33,914 nt of DNA from an uncultured Lachnospiraceae bacterium (GCA_947245585.1 CAMXPV010000042.1:1-33914), one strand, 5' to 3'. Shown: positions 1 to 8,079, counted from the stretch's first letter. Made by a program: numbers and translations. Notes: generated from the sequence alone by a model not told the origin.

Positions 1-1
1 A

Positions 2-61
2 TCTCGGAGTGAAGGTACCAACCTCGTCATGTTAACTCCGAGAATCCAGGATGTAAAGTGA
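2..61 (+). CDS. Possible 3' end of a truncated gene
   Basis: Reading frame 2 is open from the left edge to a TGA at 59-61 and would give a C-terminal tail ending ...LTPRIQDVK. A short hairpin with a few T residues follows within 10 bases, as expected after a gene end. Only 19 codons are visible, so the product cannot be named and the frame itself is uncertain. Confidence 0.25.
   Translation, partial: SRSEGTNLVMLTPRIQDVK
3..42. repeat. Inverted repeat, 8-bp perfect arms
   Basis: CTCGGAGT (3-10) and ACTCCGAG (35-42) are perfect reverse complements around a 24-base loop that itself holds a small AGGT/ACCT hairpin (13-24). There is no T run after it. It could be a structured RNA piece or chance inside a coding tail. 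Confidence 0.35.
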
Positions 62-70
62 AGGGAATCC

Positions 71-95
71 CCTGCCGTTCAAGGGCAGGCTTTAT
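71..95 (+). terminator. Weak terminator-like hairpin
   Basis: CCTGCC (71-76) pairs with GGCAGG (84-89) around a 7-base loop and is followed by CTTTAT. The stem is short and the T tract poor, so this is at best a weak terminator for the gene tail ending at 61. Confidence 0.3.
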
Positions 96-163
96 GGATT
101 TCGGCGATAACGGTGAAAGTTATATGGAACATTGGGTGAACGAATATTGGGATTTTCAGGAAA

Positions 164-450
164 ATGGACGTTTTTGTACCAGACCCGCTGCAGGGAGTCT
201 GCGAATATCTGTTTATGGACTTTCACGCGCTGATGAACAATGAAATTTTTACTCTTATCAGCCGCTCTATCTTCGGAAGGGCGTACAGGCATTGAGTGAA
301 AGCGAGCTGTGCGAGCTTGACGACCTGGCGGCGCTTTTATCGGAACCTGACCGGAACAGGGAGCGGTTGGAAGAGATGCGGTGCGAAAAGGAAAAGTTTT
401 TTATTCTGACAAACAATACGCAGAATATTTACTATGATATGTTTAGATGA
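164..450 (+). pseudogene. Degraded gene of unknown function, frameshifted
   Basis: Two overlapping frames look coding but neither is complete. From ATG 164 one frame reads MDVFVPDPLQGVCEYLFMDF and on to a stop at 290-292. A second frame, open after a TGA at 241-243, reads ...LSESELCELDDLAALLSEP and ends ...NIYYDMFR with TGA at 448-450. The second half has the charged, regular composition of a real soluble C-terminus. Joining the two near 285 by a one-base shift would give one protein of about 95 residues. I do not recognise the family. There is no convincing ribosome binding site before 164. The region could also just be two non-coding frames. Confidence 0.35.
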
Positions 451-481
451 TAGCATTTCTTGAATGTGTATGTGCGACATA

Positions 482-510
482 TTGACAGCGCACACTTTGG
501 GTAATATACT
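482..510 (+). promoter_or_regulatory. Promoter of the RelB/YafQ module
   Basis: TTGACA (482-487), a 17-base spacer and TATACT (505-510) make a near-consensus vegetative promoter 24 bases before the antitoxin start. TGTGCG (471-476) and CGCACA (489-494) form an inverted repeat with a 12-base centre that spans the -35 box, so it is a good candidate for the autoregulatory operator bound by the RelB-like antitoxin. Confidence 0.75.
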
Positions 511-533
511 ATTGTAGTAGGAGGAGTGATTTT

Positions 534-809
534 ATGGCAACGACGAATATAACAATGAGAATAGACGAGGATTTAAAAGCTCAATTACAGGAGTTGGTGT
601 CTAATCTCGGTATGGACATGACTACATTTTTTACCATTTCAGCAAAACAGGCGGTGAGAGAACAGCGGATTCCGTTTGCGATTTCCATGGATGTGCCGAA
701 TGCGGAGACAAAAGAAGCGATAGAGGAGGTTCGCCGGATGAAACTGAATCCGTCTCTGGGAAAAGCTTATACGGATGTTGATGAAATGATGAAGGAGCTG
801 TTGGCATGA
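534..809 (+). CDS. RelB/DinJ-family antitoxin
   Basis: A 91-residue antitoxin of a type II toxin-antitoxin module. The N-terminus (ATTNITMRIDEDLKAQL) is a ribbon-helix-helix DNA-binding segment as in DinJ/RelB, expected to dimerise and repress its own promoter. The C-terminal half (about 55-91) should wrap around the toxin. GTAGGAGGAG sits just before the ATG. Its last four bases overlap the toxin start (ATGA), typical of translational coupling. The product is expected to neutralise the YafQ-like RNase encoded next to it. Identification is by sequence pattern, with the toxin partner as strong support. Confidence 0.92.
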   Translation: MATTNITMRIDEDLKAQLQELVSNLGMDMTTFFTISAKQAVREQRIPFAISMDVPNAETKEAIEEVRRMKLNPSLGKAYTDVDEMMKELLA

Positions 810-1081
810 AGTATACGGTTAAGCCCACTACAAAATTTCAGAAAGATCTAAAACGGGCGCAAAAAAGGGGATATGATATCTCTTTGCTGACGGAGATTAT
901 TAAGAAGCTTGCAAGGGGCGAACAATTACCAGAGAAAAACAAAGATCATTCCCTTAGCGGGGATTACGTTGGATGCAGAGAGTGCCATATTACGCCGGAC
1001 TGGCTTCTTATCTATGAAATTGATAATGGAGAATTAATACTGTATTTGACAAGGACGGGAACACATAGTGATTTGTTTTAA
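806..1081 (+). CDS. YafQ-family mRNA interferase toxin
   Basis: A 91-residue RelE/YafQ-superfamily ribosome-dependent endoribonuclease. The hallmark residues of YafQ are all present: H48 in DHSLSG, H61 and D65 in ECHITPDW, and H87 with F91 in the C-terminal RTGTHSDLF. The length equals that of the family. It overlaps the antitoxin gene by 4 bases and shares its promoter. The intact active-site set suggests a working toxin that cleaves mRNA in the ribosomal A site when the antitoxin is degraded. No terminator is visible before the next gene, so some read-through into the FMN reductase is possible. Confidence 0.93.
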   Translation: MKYTVKPTTKFQKDLKRAQKRGYDISLLTEIIKKLARGEQLPEKNKDHSLSGDYVGCRECHITPDWLLIYEIDNGELILYLTRTGTHSDLF

Positions 1082-1115
1082 ATGGAAGAATGGTTCATGA
1101 AGGAAGAGAAGACTT

Positions 1116-1655
1116 ATGAGAAGAATCGTTGTATTGGTTGGCAGTACAAGAAAAGGCGGAAATACGGACTTACTTGCACGGGCTTTTGTACGGGGAGCAA
1201 GTAAGAAGCATGAGGTGGAAGTGATATCTGTTGCAGACTATAAAATAAATCCCTGTATTGGCTGTAATTCCTGTTTTACCAGAGAAGGGAATAAATGCTT
1301 TCAGAATGACGATATGCAGGCGGTATATGAAAAGCTGCGGACAGCGGATATAGTAGTTGTGGCTTCGCCTGTTTATTTTTATGGAGTCAGTGCACAGCTT
1401 AAGGCCTTGATCGACAGATTACATACGCCGATGAGAAATGAGTTTCAGATAAAGAAGTTAGGGCTATTGTCTGTCGGGGCGGCGACGCTGCCGGGTCTGT
1501 TTGATGCGATTAAAATGCAGTATCAGCTTGTGCTTGATTTTTTCCAGTTGGAAAGTATTGGAATGGTTCTGGTAAACGGCATCAGGGAGAAGGGAGATAT
1601 TGATGGAAATCCAGCGTTGGAAGAGGCGTATAGGTTAGGGGAAAATGTTGAATGA
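1116..1655 (+). CDS. NAD(P)H-dependent FMN reductase / flavodoxin-like oxidoreductase
   Basis: A 179-residue flavodoxin-fold protein of the NADPH-dependent FMN reductase family. The N-terminal VGSTRKGGNT (8-17) is the FMN phosphate loop, SPVYFYGVSAQLKALIDR is the flavin-edge and dimer segment. A cysteine cluster, C47, C50 and C53 in PCIGCNSC, with another Cys at KCF, resembles the region of iron-sulfur flavoproteins that can bind a cluster, though many relatives keep the cysteines without one. Substrate unknown; likely electron transfer or quinone/thiol redox work. It lies between two toxin-antitoxin modules, with its own GGAAGAG ribosome site. A related domain appears in the fusion protein at 28983. 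Confidence 0.85.
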   Translation: MRRIVVLVGSTRKGGNTDLLARAFVRGASKKHEVEVISVADYKINPCIGCNSCFTREGNKCFQNDDMQAVYEKLRTADIVVVASPVYFYGVSAQLKALIDRLHTPMRNEFQIKKLGLLSVGAATLPGLFDAIKMQYQLVLDFFQLESIGMVLVNGIREKGDIDGNPALEEAYRLGENVE

Positions 1656-1702
1656 GCTTGTATTTGTTGAATAAAAAGTGGAAAACTGTTATTGAAATGA
1701 AA

Positions 1703-1731
1703 TTGACGTACAGAAAAATGTACGTTATAAT
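1703..1731 (+). promoter_or_regulatory. Promoter and operator of the YefM-YoeB module
   Basis: TTGACG (1703-1708), a 17-base spacer and TATAAT (1726-1731) form a strong promoter. Between the boxes lies a perfect palindrome, ACGTACA (1706-1712) and TGTACGT (1719-1725) with six bases between. Its TGTAC core resembles the TGTACA core of the E. coli yefM operator, so repressor bound here would block RNA polymerase. This is the clearest autoregulatory site in the window. Confidence 0.82.
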
Positions 1732-1774
1732 TTAAGTATAAAAAATGAATATTTGCTTGGGGAGGCGTTTGATT

Positions 1775-2041
1775 ATGTTAGCAGTAAATTATACGAACCT
1801 TCGTGACAATATGAAGATGTATATGGATAAGGTAACGGATGATTATGAGACGATGATCGTTACCAGAAAAAACAATAAAAATGTAGTTATGATATCGGAA
1901 GAGGCTTATAACAATATTATGGAAAACGTCTATGTAATGGGGAATAAGGCGAATTATGATTGGCTGATGAAAGGGAAAGCACAGTTGGAAAACGGTCAAT
2001 ATGCAATTCACGAATTGTCTGAGGTTGAGGATGATGAATAA
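1775..2041 (+). CDS. yefM: YefM/Phd-family antitoxin
   Basis: An 88-residue Phd/YefM antitoxin. The N-terminus MLAVNYTNLRDNMKMYMDKV is the DNA-binding and dimer part, followed by the typical VTRKNNKNVVMISEEAYNNIMEN block. The acidic C-terminal tail should bind and inhibit YoeB. I chose ATG 1775 rather than the upstream ATG at 1745 because GGGGAGG (1759-1765) is well placed and family members begin here. It overlaps the toxin gene and is preceded by a palindromic operator. Antitoxin instability and co-repression with the toxin are family knowledge, not visible here. Confidence 0.93.
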   Translation: MLAVNYTNLRDNMKMYMDKVTDDYETMIVTRKNNKNVVMISEEAYNNIMENVYVMGNKANYDWLMKGKAQLENGQYAIHELSEVEDDE

Positions 2042-2297
2042 GGTGTTTGCCGATACAGGTTGGGAAGATTATTTTTATTGGCAGACGGAAGACAGAAAAA
2101 CGCTGAAAAAGATTAACCAGTTGATTTATGATATTGCTCGAAATGGCAATACCGGCTTAGGGAAACCGGAACCGTTAATTGGAAATTTATCCGGTTTTTG
2201 GAGCAGGCGAATCAATGATAAAGACAGATTGATTTACAGGATAGATGATAACAATATCTATATTCTGGCGTGTCGGTATCATTATGGGGATAAATGA
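2034..2297 (+). CDS. yoeB: YoeB-family mRNA interferase toxin
   Basis: An 87-residue ribosome-dependent mRNase of the YoeB branch of the RelE superfamily. It aligns almost without gaps to E. coli YoeB: KPEPL with E46, NLSGFWSRRI with R59, DRLIYRI with R65, and the C-terminal CRYHY with H83 and Y84, all catalytic or substrate-contact positions. I chose ATG 2034 because the family starts about ten residues before the WEDYFYW motif; ATG 2031 is equally possible and adds one residue. The gene overlaps yefM by 8 bases, so translation is coupled. The three residues GDK after the HY end are a small extension. Confidence 0.94.
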   Translation: MNKVFADTGWEDYFYWQTEDRKTLKKINQLIYDIARNGNTGLGKPEPLIGNLSGFWSRRINDKDRLIYRIDDNNIYILACRYHYGDK

Positions 2298-2345
2298 AAT
2301 GTGGAGATGGAGATACGAAATGATTGATTCGAAACGGAGGAAAAC

Positions 2346-3356
2346 ATGGCGGACGTATATGTAGCAAGCGATCAAAGATATGACAGTATGAAATACAACC
2401 GCGTCGGAAAAAGCGGGCTGAAATTTCCGGCGGTGTCTTTAGGATTTTGGCACAATTTCGGGAGCAAGGATAATTATGACACGATGAAGGCCATGTGCAG
2501 GACAGCCTTTGACGCGGGTATTACGCAGTTTGATCTGGCAAACAATTACGGGCCGGTGTACGGCAGTGCGGAGGAGAATGCAGGAAGGATTCTGAGGGAG
2601 GATTTTCGGCCTTACAGGGATGAACTGTTGGTTGCGACGAAGGCCGGATACGATATGTGGCCCGGGCCTTACGGAAACTGGGGCAGTAAAAAATATTTGA
2701 CCGCCAGTATCAACCAGAGCCTGAAACGTCTGGGACTGGAGTATGTAGATATTTTTTACCATCACCGGATGGATCCTGAGACACCTTTGGAGGAATCCAT
2801 GGAGGCGCTTGCCTCCATCGTGCACAGCGGAAAGGCGTTATATGCGGGAATTTCCAATTACAATCAGGAGTACACAGAAAGGGCGACGGCGATCATGAAG
2901 GAGCTGCACTGCCCGCTCATTGTCAACCAGAGATCTTATTCCATCTTTAACCGCGCCATCGAGGAGGACGGCGTGAAGAAATGCTGCAAGGAACAGGGAT
3001 TGGGGATTATCGCTTTCAGTCCGCTCGCGCAGGGGCTTTTGACGGACAAATACCTTCACGGCATTCCGGAGGACAGCCGGATCGCCAGAGATCATCGTTT
3101 CCTGAAAGCGGATGCGTTGACACCGCAGCGGTTAGAACAAATAAGAAGGCTGAATGAGTTGGCGGCAGAGCGCGGGCAGACCCTTGCGCAGATGGCTTTG
3201 TCGTGGATATTGAAAGATGACGAGGTCTGTTCCGTATTGATTGGAGCCTCCAAGCCGGAACAGATTCGGGAAAATATTTCGGTTGCGGAACATACGGCCT
3301 TTACCGGCACGGAGCTTCAAAAGATTGAGGAGATCGTTCACAGTGGAGAAGTCTAG
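2346..3356 (+). CDS. Aldo/keto reductase, YghZ/GpR-like
   Basis: A 336-residue NADPH-dependent aldo/keto reductase with a TIM-barrel fold. The N-terminal MKYNRVGKSGLKFPAVSLG block and the length match the E. coli YghZ (L-glyceraldehyde 3-phosphate reductase) branch. The catalytic tetrad is visible: D63 and Y68 in FDLANNYG, K99 in TKAGYD and H140 in FYHHRMD. The NADP-binding region SVLIGASKPEQIREN is near the C-terminus. Physiological substrate is uncertain; methylglyoxal or triose-phosphate detoxification is the usual suggestion for this branch. GGAGG at 2336-2340 supports the start. The following gene begins three bases after the stop. Confidence 0.92.
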   Translation: MADVYVASDQRYDSMKYNRVGKSGLKFPAVSLGFWHNFGSKDNYDTMKAMCRTAFDAGITQFDLANNYGPVYGSAEENAGRILREDFRPYRDELLVATKAGYDMWPGPYGNWGSKKYLTASINQSLKRLGLEYVDIFYHHRMDPETPLEESMEALASIVHSGKALYAGISNYNQEYTERATAIMKELHCPLIVNQRSYSIFNRAIEEDGVKKCCKEQGLGIIAFSPLAQGLLTDKYLHGIPEDSRIARDHRFLKADALTPQRLEQIRRLNELAAERGQTLAQMALSWILKDDEVCSVLIGASKPEQIRENISVAEHTAFTGTELQKIEEIVHSGEV

Positions 3357-3359
3357 CGG

Positions 3360-5630
3360 GTGAGAATGAAGAAGAAAAGGATCTGTCAAACAGTCATAGC
3401 GGCGGCGTTATTACTTGTAGTCTTTGGTGTGTTGGTGGTCACCAGGGAAGTCAGGATTACGCCGCTTTTGGCTGACAAATATGAGATAAACGGCATTGAC
3501 GTTTCTCATTATCAGGGAACCATCGACTGGCCCGTTTTGGCATCGCAGGATATGGACTTTGCGTTTATCAAGGCAACGGAGGGAAGCAGTTACGTGGACG
3601 AATGCTTTTACGATAACTGGCAGGCGGCCGCAGAAACCGATCTTCTCATCGGTGCCTATCATTTTTTCAGCTTTGACAGCGAGGGGAAAACGCAGGCGCA
3701 GCTTTATATCGATACGGTGGGCAGTCTGGACGGGAAACTGGCGCCTGCGGTGGATGTGGAGTTCTACGGGGATAAAAGCAGTAATCCGCCGCCGAAAGAG
3801 GAGGTTGTGAGAGAACTTCGGGAGCTGCTTATGGCGCTGGAGGAACAGTATCAGGTGAAACCTGTTATCTATACCACTTATCAGGCCTACCGCCGCTATA
3901 TAAAAGACGGGTTTACGGACTATCCGCTGTGGATTAGAAACGTGTATTACGAGCCGTTTCTGATCGCCGACCCTGCATGGACATTTTGGCAGTATACCGA
4001 TACCGAGGTTTTGGAGGGGTATCAGGGTTCGGAAACATATATTGACAGAAATGTGTTTCGCGGCACGAAAGAAGAACTGCGGGAGTTGACGGTACTGTGC
4101 GGGGAAGAGGAGTCCATTCCCCTGGAGAATTGTAATCTGGAATATGACACGGAGCAGGTAAGCGTCTATTCTTATGGGATCTATTCTGATGAATCGCCGT
4201 ATCTACTGCATCTGCTTTTTCTTCTGACACCGGAAGGGAAAACGGTTTATCCGGTGAAAAATTTTTGGGTGGATCAGGAACGGGAAGCGGTCTGGCTGCT
4301 GGAAGAGGAGGAAATCCTGCAGGTGCGAAAAATAGATCTTTCGCCGGAACATTTTCTGGAAGAGTCGGTGGTGCTTGACAGGGATGGGCTTGAGACCTTG
4401 CTTGCGGACACTTACGGGATTTTCAAGTTGGCGGGACAGGAGGCCTTTGGCGGCCTGCATGTGAATTTATTCTGCCAGAAGGAAGAGGGGAAGCTGTTTT
4501 TAGGGGGACGGTTTTCGGGTATCGCAAAGGAGACGGGCCGTGAGTTTGAGATTGTGTATGAGATAGACAGGGAAAGCGGGGCAGTGAGCGCCAGAGGATA
4601 TCTGCAGGATCTTGCCATTGCGCCTTTGTTTGAGGAATTTTTACTTCATAACCTGACGGTGGTAAATCCTTTGGGGCAGGATTCGGAGCTGGGAGAAAGT
4701 CTGGGCTTTTTCGACGATGAAAATTACTTGCGGAAAGCCGGGGCGTTTTGCAAGCAGTTTGCGGTGGTGGAAAACAGTGAAAACGGGCAGCAGGAGCTGC
4801 TTTTTCGTATGAGGCAGACAGAGGGAGAGGCGGAGTGGATTTACGTCCTTGAGGAAGAACAGGACAGGCTTGTCTGCAAGGATATTTTGACGTATCCGTT
4901 AAACGAGGTCAGATGGCTTGACTGCGCCTCCTTTTTTGAGATTCCCACGGAAAACTGCAAAGAATACCTGAGCCGGGATGAGGTGTATGCGGCTGTGGAG
5001 GCGGGGGATTTTTCCGTGGTGGTAAGTAAACCCTTTGATCCTGAGGGGCTTGTGCGGGAACTGGAAATGGCATACGAAGTGGGAAACAGAGACAGCCGCA
5101 GGACGGTAAGGCGCGACATCGACGGGGACGGCTCCCCGGAGCTTCTGCTATTGAGAAAATATGATTTCGAGGAGTGGGAGCGGATTGAATTTATTTTAGA
5201 TTACAGAAATGGCAGGGCAGTCTGCGTTTATCTGGACTGGTGCGATGGCATGGAGTGGCTGCTGTTAGGAAAAGATGACAGGCTGATTCATTGTTCCAGC
5301 AGTAATAATACCTATTGTATGTATTACGGATTTCAGGAATGTACCTTAAATGCCGGAGGGATCAAAGAGATTGATTATATCGGAAACGGCGCGGAGGCCT
5401 GTAATGTGTATCAGTATGAGGAAGCGGGTAACGGTTTGTGGTGGTGGGAAGGGCAGCACCCGGAAATCACAGAGGGCGGCGTCTATTTTACCAGAACCTA
5501 TGAAGAAAACACGGCGGAGGGCAGGGAAATCAAAAAGGAATTGATTTCCCGGGAAGAGTTTGCCGAAGCGTTTACGGAGTTGACGGGCGAAGAACAGGTA
5601 TGGAAGGAACTTTTGTCGGATATGGAATAA
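3360..5630 (+). CDS. GH25 muramidase with large unassigned C-terminal region
   Basis: A 756-residue exported protein. Residues about 8-27 are one hydrophobic segment (signal peptide or membrane anchor). Residues about 43-235 are a glycoside hydrolase family 25 lysozyme domain: GIDVSHYQG with D47, FIKATEG, GAYHFF, and AVDVEFYG with D132 and E134 as the catalytic DxE. It should cleave the N-acetylmuramic acid to N-acetylglucosamine bond in peptidoglycan. The remaining 520 residues are acidic and unrecognised; near the C-terminus DIDGDGSPELLLL looks like a calcium-binding FG-GAP or EF-hand-type loop, often found in repeat domains. Start is GTG 3360, with a GGAG 11 bases upstream; ATG 3366 is an alternative. 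It may be co-transcribed with the aldo/keto reductase. Confidence 0.85.
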   Translation: MRMKKKRICQTVIAAALLLVVFGVLVVTREVRITPLLADKYEINGIDVSHYQGTIDWPVLASQDMDFAFIKATEGSSYVDECFYDNWQAAAETDLLIGAYHFFSFDSEGKTQAQLYIDTVGSLDGKLAPAVDVEFYGDKSSNPPPKEEVVRELRELLMALEEQYQVKPVIYTTYQAYRRYIKDGFTDYPLWIRNVYYEPFLIADPAWTFWQYTDTEVLEGYQGSETYIDRNVFRGTKEELRELTVLCGEEESIPLENCNLEYDTEQVSVYSYGIYSDESPYLLHLLFLLTPEGKTVYPVKNFWVDQEREAVWLLEEEEILQVRKIDLSPEHFLEESVVLDRDGLETLLADTYGIFKLAGQEAFGGLHVNLFCQKEEGKLFLGGRFSGIAKETGREFEIVYEIDRESGAVSARGYLQDLAIAPLFEEFLLHNLTVVNPLGQDSELGESLGFFDDENYLRKAGAFCKQFAVVENSENGQQELLFRMRQTEGEAEWIYVLEEEQDRLVCKDILTYPLNEVRWLDCASFFEIPTENCKEYLSRDEVYAAVEAGDFSVVVSKPFDPEGLVRELEMAYEVGNRDSRRTVRRDIDGDGSPELLLLRKYDFEEWERIEFILDYRNGRAVCVYLDWCDGMEWLLLGKDDRLIHCSSSNNTYCMYYGFQECTLNAGGIKEIDYIGNGAEACNVYQYEEAGNGLWWWEGQHPEITEGGVYFTRTYEENTAEGREIKKELISREEFAEAFTELTGEEQVWKELLSDME

Positions 5631-5644
5631 AGATAGAAAACATA

Positions 5645-5673
5645 TTGACAGGGGAGCCGGAACTCGTTACGAT
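5645..5673 (+). promoter_or_regulatory. Putative promoter for the ACT/UPF0210 pair
   Basis: TTGACA (5645-5650), a 17-base spacer and TACGAT (5668-5673). The -35 is perfect and the -10 matches four of six. It lies in the 107-base gap after the muramidase gene. No terminator for that gene is obvious. Confidence 0.55.
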
Positions 5674-5737
5674 TTATTATGTGCCAAAGCCGTCTCAACA
5701 AAGTTAAGACAAAAGCGGCGCGGAAATGGAGAAAGCT

Positions 5738-6010
5738 ATGAAAAAAACAATAATCACGGTAGTGGGAAAAGATACGGTAGGCATCATTGCGAGAGTATGC
5801 ACATACCTGGCGGAGAACCAGATCAATATTCTGGATATCTCCCAGACCATCGTACAGGGCTTTTTTAACATGATGATGATCGTGGATACCAACCTGACGG
5901 ACAAGGATTTCGGCGTGATCGTGGATGAACTGAACGCGCTTGGCGGGGAGATCGGCGTGGACATCAAGTGTCAGAAGGAAGAGATTTTTGACCAGATGCA
6001 CAGGATCTAG
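5738..6010 (+). CDS. ACT domain-containing protein, UPF0237
   Basis: A 90-residue single ACT domain of the UPF0237 family. It begins [19 protein letters not shown], the ligand-binding face of an ACT fold, and ends in the family's [13 protein letters not shown] domains usually bind amino acids or other small ligands at a dimer interface, so a sensor or allosteric partner role is likely; the ligand is unknown. ATG 5738 is preferred over 5726 because GGAG (5728-5731) is well spaced and relatives begin here. The UPF0210 gene follows after 14 bases; this two-gene order is widely conserved in Firmicutes, which suggests the proteins work together. Confidence 0.9.
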   Translation: MKKTIITVVGKDTVGIIARVCTYLAENQINILDISQTIVQGFFNMMMIVDTNLTDKDFGVIVDELNALGGEIGVDIKCQKEEIFDQMHRI

Positions 6011-6024
6011 GGGAGAAGAAAATT

Positions 6025-7389
6025 ATGATAAATTTATTTGAAGTGGCGGAAACCAATGAGATGATCGCCAAGGAAAATCTGGATGTGCGCACCATCACAT
6101 TGGGAATCAGTCTTTTGGACTGTGTGGATTCTGACCTTGCAAAGGTGAATGACCGGGTCTATCAAAAGATTACGACAGTGGCGAAAGATTTGGTAAAGAC
6201 GGGAGAGGCCATTGAGAAGGAGTTTGGCATTCCCATTGTCAATAAGAGAATTTCGGTGACACCGATGGCCCTGGTGGGCGGTGCGGCCTGCAAAAGCAAG
6301 GAAGATTTTGTGACGTTGGCAAAGACCCTTGACCGGGCGGCGGCCGAGGTGGGCGTTAACCTGATCGGCGGTTATTCGGCGCTTGTGTCAAAAGGGATGA
6401 CGAAGGCGGACGAAATGTTGATTCGCTCCATTCCGGAGGCGTTACATGCCACGGAAAGGGTATGCAGCTCCGTGAATCTTGGTTCCACCAAGACAGGCAT
6501 CAATATGGACGGCGTGCGGCTGATGGGGGATATTATAAAGGAGACGGCTTTCATCAGTAGGGAGCAGGACAGCGCGGACTGTATGAAGCTTGTGGTATTC
6601 TGCAACGCGCCGGACGACAATCCGTTTATGGCGGGCGCGTTCCACGGCGTGACGGAGGCCGATGCGGTGATCAATGTGGGTGTCAGCGGCCCCGGTGTGG
6701 TCAAGACCGCATTGCAGAAGGTGCGTGGAGAAAATTTTGAGGTGCTCTGCGAGACCATCAAAAAGACCGCTTTTAAAGTGACCAGAGTGGGACAGTTGGT
6801 GGCACAGGAGGCTTCCCGGATGCTTGGCATTCCCTTCGGGATTGTGGATTTATCTCTTGCACCTACGCCGGCGATCGGGGATAGTGTGGCGGATATTCTC
6901 TGTGAGATCGGCTTGGAATATGCGGGCGCGCCGGGCACGACGGCGGCGCTTGCCCTCTTAAACGATCAGGTCAAAAAGGGCGGCGTGATGGCTTCCTCCT
7001 ATGTGGGTGGCTTAAGCGGAGCTTTTATTCCCGTCAGCGAGGATCAGGGCATGATTGATGCCGTTGCTGCGGGAGCGCTCACCATAGAAAAGTTGGAGGC
7101 CATGACCTGCGTCTGCTCGGTGGGGCTTGACATGTTGGCCATCCCGGGCGACACGCCGAACACTACGATTGCGGGTATTATCGCAGATGAGATGGCGATC
7201 GGCATGGTGAATCAAAAGACGACAGCAGTACGTATTATTCCGGCTATCGGTAAGGGCGTGGGGGACAAGGTGGAGTTTGGCGGCTTGTTCGGCTATGCGC
7301 CGGTGATGCCGGTGAACGGCTTTTCCTGCGAGGCGTTTGTGAACCGCGGGGGAAGGATTCCTGCGCCGATTCACAGCTTTAAAAATTGA
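6025..7389 (+). CDS. PFL family protein, UPF0210 (DUF711)
   Basis: A 454-residue UPF0210 protein. Highly conserved family blocks are all present: [102 protein letters not shown] and the C-terminal [12 protein letters not shown]. The fold is related to pyruvate formate-lyase-like barrels, hence the name, but a biochemical role is not established to my knowledge. No glycyl radical motif is evident at the C-terminus. It follows the ACT-domain gene closely with GGGGAGAAG as ribosome site. Length is as expected for the family. Confidence 0.93.
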   Translation: MINLFEVAETNEMIAKENLDVRTITLGISLLDCVDSDLAKVNDRVYQKITTVAKDLVKTGEAIEKEFGIPIVNKRISVTPMALVGGAACKSKEDFVTLAKTLDRAAAEVGVNLIGGYSALVSKGMTKADEMLIRSIPEALHATERVCSSVNLGSTKTGINMDGVRLMGDIIKETAFISREQDSADCMKLVVFCNAPDDNPFMAGAFHGVTEADAVINVGVSGPGVVKTALQKVRGENFEVLCETIKKTAFKVTRVGQLVAQEASRMLGIPFGIVDLSLAPTPAIGDSVADILCEIGLEYAGAPGTTAALALLNDQVKKGGVMASSYVGGLSGAFIPVSEDQGMIDAVAAGALTIEKLEAMTCVCSVGLDMLAIPGDTPNTTIAGIIADEMAIGMVNQKTTAVRIIPAIGKGVGDKVEFGGLFGYAPVMPVNGFSCEAFVNRGGRIPAPIHSFKN

Positions 7390-7453
7390 CGGGGCGGAAG
7401 CGGCGCAGATGCGATTGGCGAATGAGTGTGGGCTGAACAGGAGTTATCCGCAG

Positions 7454-7503
7454 TTGACAGTAAGCCGCCGCACAGACTATAATAAGAGTGGTTTTTAAAA
7501 ACC
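7454..7503 (+). promoter_or_regulatory. Promoter and palindrome before the ECF operon
   Basis: TTGACA (7454-7459), an 18-base spacer and TATAAT (7478-7483). A perfect 14-base palindrome, GGTTTTTAAAAACC (7490-7503), sits where transcription should start, in an operator-like position. AAGGGAGG precedes the ATG. I saw no FMN, TPP or cobalamin riboswitch in the short leader. Confidence 0.72.
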
Positions 7504-7536
7504 TTAAAAAATCATACATATAAGGGAGGTCTTTTT

Positions 7537-8079
7537 ATGAAAAAGCTGTCCGTAAAGAGCGTTGTTGCGATTGGTATCGGCGCTGCGCTGTTCTTTGTTT
7601 TGGGAAAGGTGGCGATTCCGTCGCCTGTGCCGAACACAAATATCAGCTTGCAGTATGCGGTGGAGGCAGTGTTTGCGACGCTGTTTGGACCCATTGCAGG
7701 TGTTCTGATCGGGTTTATCGGCCACACGCTGATTGATGCTACGAGCTACGGCCCCTGGTGGAGTTGGATTATCGCTTCCGCATTTGTGGGTCTGGTGATC
7801 GGTCTTGCGACCATGAAGCTGAATGTGGAGGACGGGATTGACAGCAAGAAGCTGATCCATTTTAATGTGGCACAGATCATCGCGCATGTTTTGGCATGGG
7901 GATTGGTGGCTCCTGTTTTGGATATCCTGATTTACGCGGAGCCCATTGAGAAACTGTTTGCGCAGGGACTGATGGCTGCGGTGGCTAACATTATCACCAC
8001 CGGCGTTGTTGGAACGCTGTTGTTACTCGGCTATGCAAAGACCGTGGTAAAGAAGGGGTCTTTGGAGAAAGAAGACTAA
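7537..8079 (+). CDS. ECF transporter S component, UPF0397 family
   Basis: A 180-residue integral membrane protein with about five hydrophobic helices. It matches the UPF0397 family: VPNTNISLQYAVEAVFATLFGPIAG, IGHTLIDATSYGPWWSW, APVLDILIYAEP. Database entries of this family are often named riboflavin-type ECF S components, but the substrate has rarely been proved. It would bind the vitamin or cofactor outside the cell and dock on the energy-coupling module encoded just downstream. The order S, fused ATPase, T is the dedicated (group I) ECF arrangement. A strong hairpin sits between this gene and the ATPase gene. Confidence 0.88.
   Translation: MKKLSVKSVVAIGIGAALFFVLGKVAIPSPVPNTNISLQYAVEAVFATLFGPIAGVLIGFIGHTLIDATSYGPWWSWIIASAFVGLVIGLATMKLNVEDGIDSKKLIHFNVAQIIAHVLAWGLVAPVLDILIYAEPIEKLFAQGLMAAVANIITTGVVGTLLLLGYAKTVVKKGSLEKED

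Noticed and set aside
7390..7536. Riboswitch before the ECF S component gene
   Set aside because: The leader after the predicted start is about 45 bases, too short for FMN or other vitamin riboswitches, and no conserved core is seen.
7504..7887. Long minus-strand frames opposite the ECF S gene
   Set aside because: They are shadows of a clear UPF0397 coding frame and have no ribosome site or family motif.
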